A stretch of 8,418 nt of DNA, taken from Lachnospiraceae bacterium (GTDB taxonomy: Bacteria; Bacillota; Clostridia; Lachnospirales; Lachnospiraceae). The position numbers were made by a program, and so were the translations under genes. Below are positions 6,732 to 8,418 of this stretch, piece after piece. Each line of letters starts with the position of its first letter. The stretch's first letter is position 1. The notes under the pieces are model-generated. The model did not search any database, was not told where the DNA came from, and saw only the letters and a list, made by a program, of their open reading frames with translations. The stretch lies in assembly GCA_900766925.1 (NCBI GenBank), contig CAAFXG010000616.1, positions 1 through 8,418 on the forward strand. Reading direction: 5' to 3'.

Positions 6732-8395
6732 TAATTAAACTCGACACCTATATTACTTAGGATTTCACCAAGCTTTGGCTTTGATGTCATAAAAATTATC
6801 TGATCCGTATCGATGGTATTAATACATTGAATTGCATCGGCAAACAGCTCTTCATCCTCATCCACAAAAATATCATCTATTACTAACGGCAGTCTGTCCT
6901 TGCACAGCACACGTGCAAGGGCAATTCTTATTGCAAGTACCACCTGCCGCTTAGAGCGTCCATCCAGTGAATCCGTTCCAACAAATACGCTACCACTCTT
7001 AATTTTGATATTCAGCTTATCATCAAGCTGTACATCTGTGTACCTTCCATCAGTGAGCTTAGAAACTATGTCACCTGCTTTTCCATTAATGACTGAGGCA
7101 TTTTGTACCCGTATACCGGATGATAATTCGTTGATTGTATTAATGGCAAGATTTATAGCGTGAATTTCAACATTTGCAACCTCTCTCTTTGCTGCAAGCT
7201 CACTATATTCCAGCTCCAGCTCATCCTTTCTGCGTTTTTTCTCCAAATAAGCCTGCTCATTTTCTCTAAGCTTTGCCTTCTTGTCCATATATTCCGTTGC
7301 AAATGACATGTCGATTTCAACATCCTCAAAGGCTTCTTTTTTGCGCTCAAGCTCATAAATAACACGTTTAAATTCTTCCTCAGACGGCGTGTATACATCA
7401 CCGTCAAATACCCCCTTAGAGTACAGACCTTCAACAATTGTTACAATTACAAACAGAATTGTACAAACGATAAACAATTGTCTTACCCCCGTCTCAAACG
7501 GAAGAATATAAACCATTGCGGAAATCACACCAATTACAAACAGCCCCGTCAGGATAATAAACCATAATTTATCCGTAAGCTTTGGTTCCGGCTGTAAATC
7601 CTTAATGAGCTCCGGATCAAGGAATATGCTATGCTTTGTAAGCTCGTCAAGACTTTCATTGATTTCCTCATTGTCTTCAAAGCTTTCTCCCTTATCCGTC
7701 TCAATAAGATGTCTCGCCTCTCTCTTACGTCTGGCAGTTTCCATGGCAAATTCTTCATCAAGCTCACTTATCTGCCTTCTTATATCCTTGATATCATCTT
7801 CAACCTGCTTGTATTTATCTAATTCAACGGAAATATTATCCATCTGCTTTTGTACGTCAGATGTGTCAAATTTCGAACGTTCAGTCTTCAGCCTGTCAAT
7901 TGCACCCCTTGTGTCAATATCGCACGAGCCCGTCATTACCAGGTTCTTAAGACTCCGACCAATATCATCAGCGTCAGCATCAGTTTGATTCATACACATT
8001 ATATTGGCATATGTATTCTTGTCCATATCAAAAAGAGTACCGTTAAGACGGTTGCTGTTGGTTAATTTTATCTCTCTTCCATTCTGGATATCAAGTACAG
8101 AGGTTCTGCGATTGTGCCTTAGGAAGCTTCTTTCTATAAGGCAGCTCTTCCCATTGACATTAATGTATGCCTTACCGGAGAATCCGTTGCCCTTCACAGG
8201 TTTACGAAGTTCCCCGTCCTCATTACCAAGTCCCCTGGACTTATCAATACCAAAGAGCATATCAACCACAAAATCTCTTATAGTAGTCTTTCCCGCCTCC
8301 TTGGAACCATAAATCAGATTAATTCCCGGTTTAAGTTCAATTTCCTTATTATTAAATTTTCCGAATTCCTTCAGTAATAATTTGTTCAAATACAT
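6719..8395 (-). CDS. YhaN/SbcC-like AAA ATPase with an internal two-TM hairpin
   Basis: A 558-residue P-loop ATPase of the SMC/RecN/SbcC superfamily, closest in layout to Bacillus YhaN. Walker A is G30-S-K-E-A-G-K36-T-T38. The C-terminal half has an ABC-like signature region (S476-L-D-G-R-S-K-R-Q484) and a Walker B L502-P-L-V-I-D507-D508-I-F-V. Between these lie coiled-coil arms (about 165-240 and 345-425) split by two TM segments (about 278-300 and 307-325) joined by a very short turn. Where many relatives have a switch His after the last strand, this protein reads M-T-S-K-P-K. YhaN-type proteins usually pair with a YhaO/SbcD-like phosphoesterase in DNA end processing or repair; that role is inferred here. 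At 558 residues it is much shorter than Bacillus YhaN (about 960), so the arms are compact. The start at 8395 is required to include Walker A; AGGAG lies 11 nt upstream. Confidence 0.85.
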   Translation of the reverse strand: MYLNKLLLKEFGKFNNKEIELKPGINLIYGSKEAGKTTIRDFVVDMLFGIDKSRGLGNEDGELRKPVKGNGFSGKAYINVNGKSCLIERSFLRHNRRTSVLDIQNGREIKLTNSNRLNGTLFDMDKNTYANIMCMNQTDADADDIGRSLKNLVMTGSCDIDTRGAIDRLKTERSKFDTSDVQKQMDNISVELDKYKQVEDDIKDIRRQISELDEEFAMETARRKREARHLIETDKGESFEDNEEINESLDELTKHSIFLDPELIKDLQPEPKLTDKLWFIILTGLFVIGVISAMVYILPFETGVRQLFIVCTILFVIVTIVEGLYSKGVFDGDVYTPSEEEFKRVIYELERKKEAFEDVEIDMSFATEYMDKKAKLRENEQAYLEKKRRKDELELEYSELAAKREVANVEIHAINLAINTINELSSGIRVQNASVINGKAGDIVSKLTDGRYTDVQLDDKLNIKIKSGSVFVGTDSLDGRSKRQVVLAIRIALARVLCKDRLPLVIDDIFVDEDEELFADAIQCINTIDTDQIIFMTSKPKLGEILSNIGVEFNYVEL

Positions 8396-8398
8396 CGT

Positions 8399-8418
8399 CT
8401 ATCTGTCTCCTGCTGCAA
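8399..8418 (-). CDS. Possible 3' end of the upstream gene (partial, right edge)
   Basis: Only a few codons are visible. One frame ends Ala-Ala-Gly-Asp-Arg then TAG at 8399-8401, 3 nt before the ATPase ATG. Another frame ends Leu-Gln-Gln-Glu-Thr-Asp-Arg-Arg-Cys-Ile with a TGA at 8386-8388, overlapping the ATPase start by 10 nt. Either fits tight operon coupling, and the ATPase ribosome binding site lies inside this segment. By analogy with yhaO-yhaN I would expect a metallophosphoesterase gene, but the sequence here cannot show it. Confidence 0.35.

Noticed and set aside
7605..7988. Plus-strand 127-codon ORF antisense to the ATPase
   Set aside because: It is Ser/Leu-rich, as expected from the complement of coiled-coil codons, with no ribosome binding site. 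The minus-strand ATPase frame explains the region.

Overview
The window looks like chromosomal DNA of a low-to-moderate GC Firmicute, most likely a Clostridia/Lachnospiraceae-type gut or rumen bacterium. This is inferred from AT-rich intergenic DNA, AGGAGG-type ribosome binding sites, sigma-A type promoters, a secreted protein with Ig-like repeats, a very large FtsX-type ABC permease and a YhaN-like ATPase. No RNA gene, insertion sequence, CRISPR array, phage gene or origin is visible.

Layout from left to right. (1) 1-1716, minus strand: N-terminal 572 residues of a large secreted surface protein. It has a signal peptide, an Asn/Ser/Thr-rich beta-strand region, an Ig-like module and at least two ~81-residue tandem repeats that run off the left edge. 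A good promoter lies at 1885-1913, followed by a leader of about 160 nt that can fold. (2) 1977-2216, minus strand: a small ORF of unknown function, in frame behind the stop codon of the next gene. (3) 2274-3494, minus strand: a PUA-SAM methyltransferase of the RlmI/YccW family (23S rRNA m5C methyltransferase). Its start is best placed 21 nt inside the longest ORF because of a strong ribosome binding site. (4) 3495-3677: a divergent control region with a near-consensus promoter reading right and overlapping inverted repeats at its predicted transcription start. (5) 3678-4376 and 4390-6702, plus strand: a two-gene ABC transporter operon, with a MacB/LolD-type ATPase and an 8-TM permease with two extracytoplasmic domains. 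(6) 6719-8395, minus strand, convergent with the transporter: an SbcC/RecN/YhaN-like AAA ATPase with a two-TM hairpin inside its coiled-coil region. The gene upstream of it ends at the right edge.

Functionally these are separate units: a surface adhesin or structural protein, an rRNA modification gene, a regulated membrane transporter of unknown substrate, and the end of an operon for a DNA-metabolism-type ATPase. I see no obvious new multi-gene system. The points most worth a second look are the operator-like palindrome at the ABC promoter with no regulator gene in view, the membrane-inserted compact YhaN-like ATPase, the repeat-bearing surface protein with its foldable leader, and the small ORF behind the methyltransferase stop.
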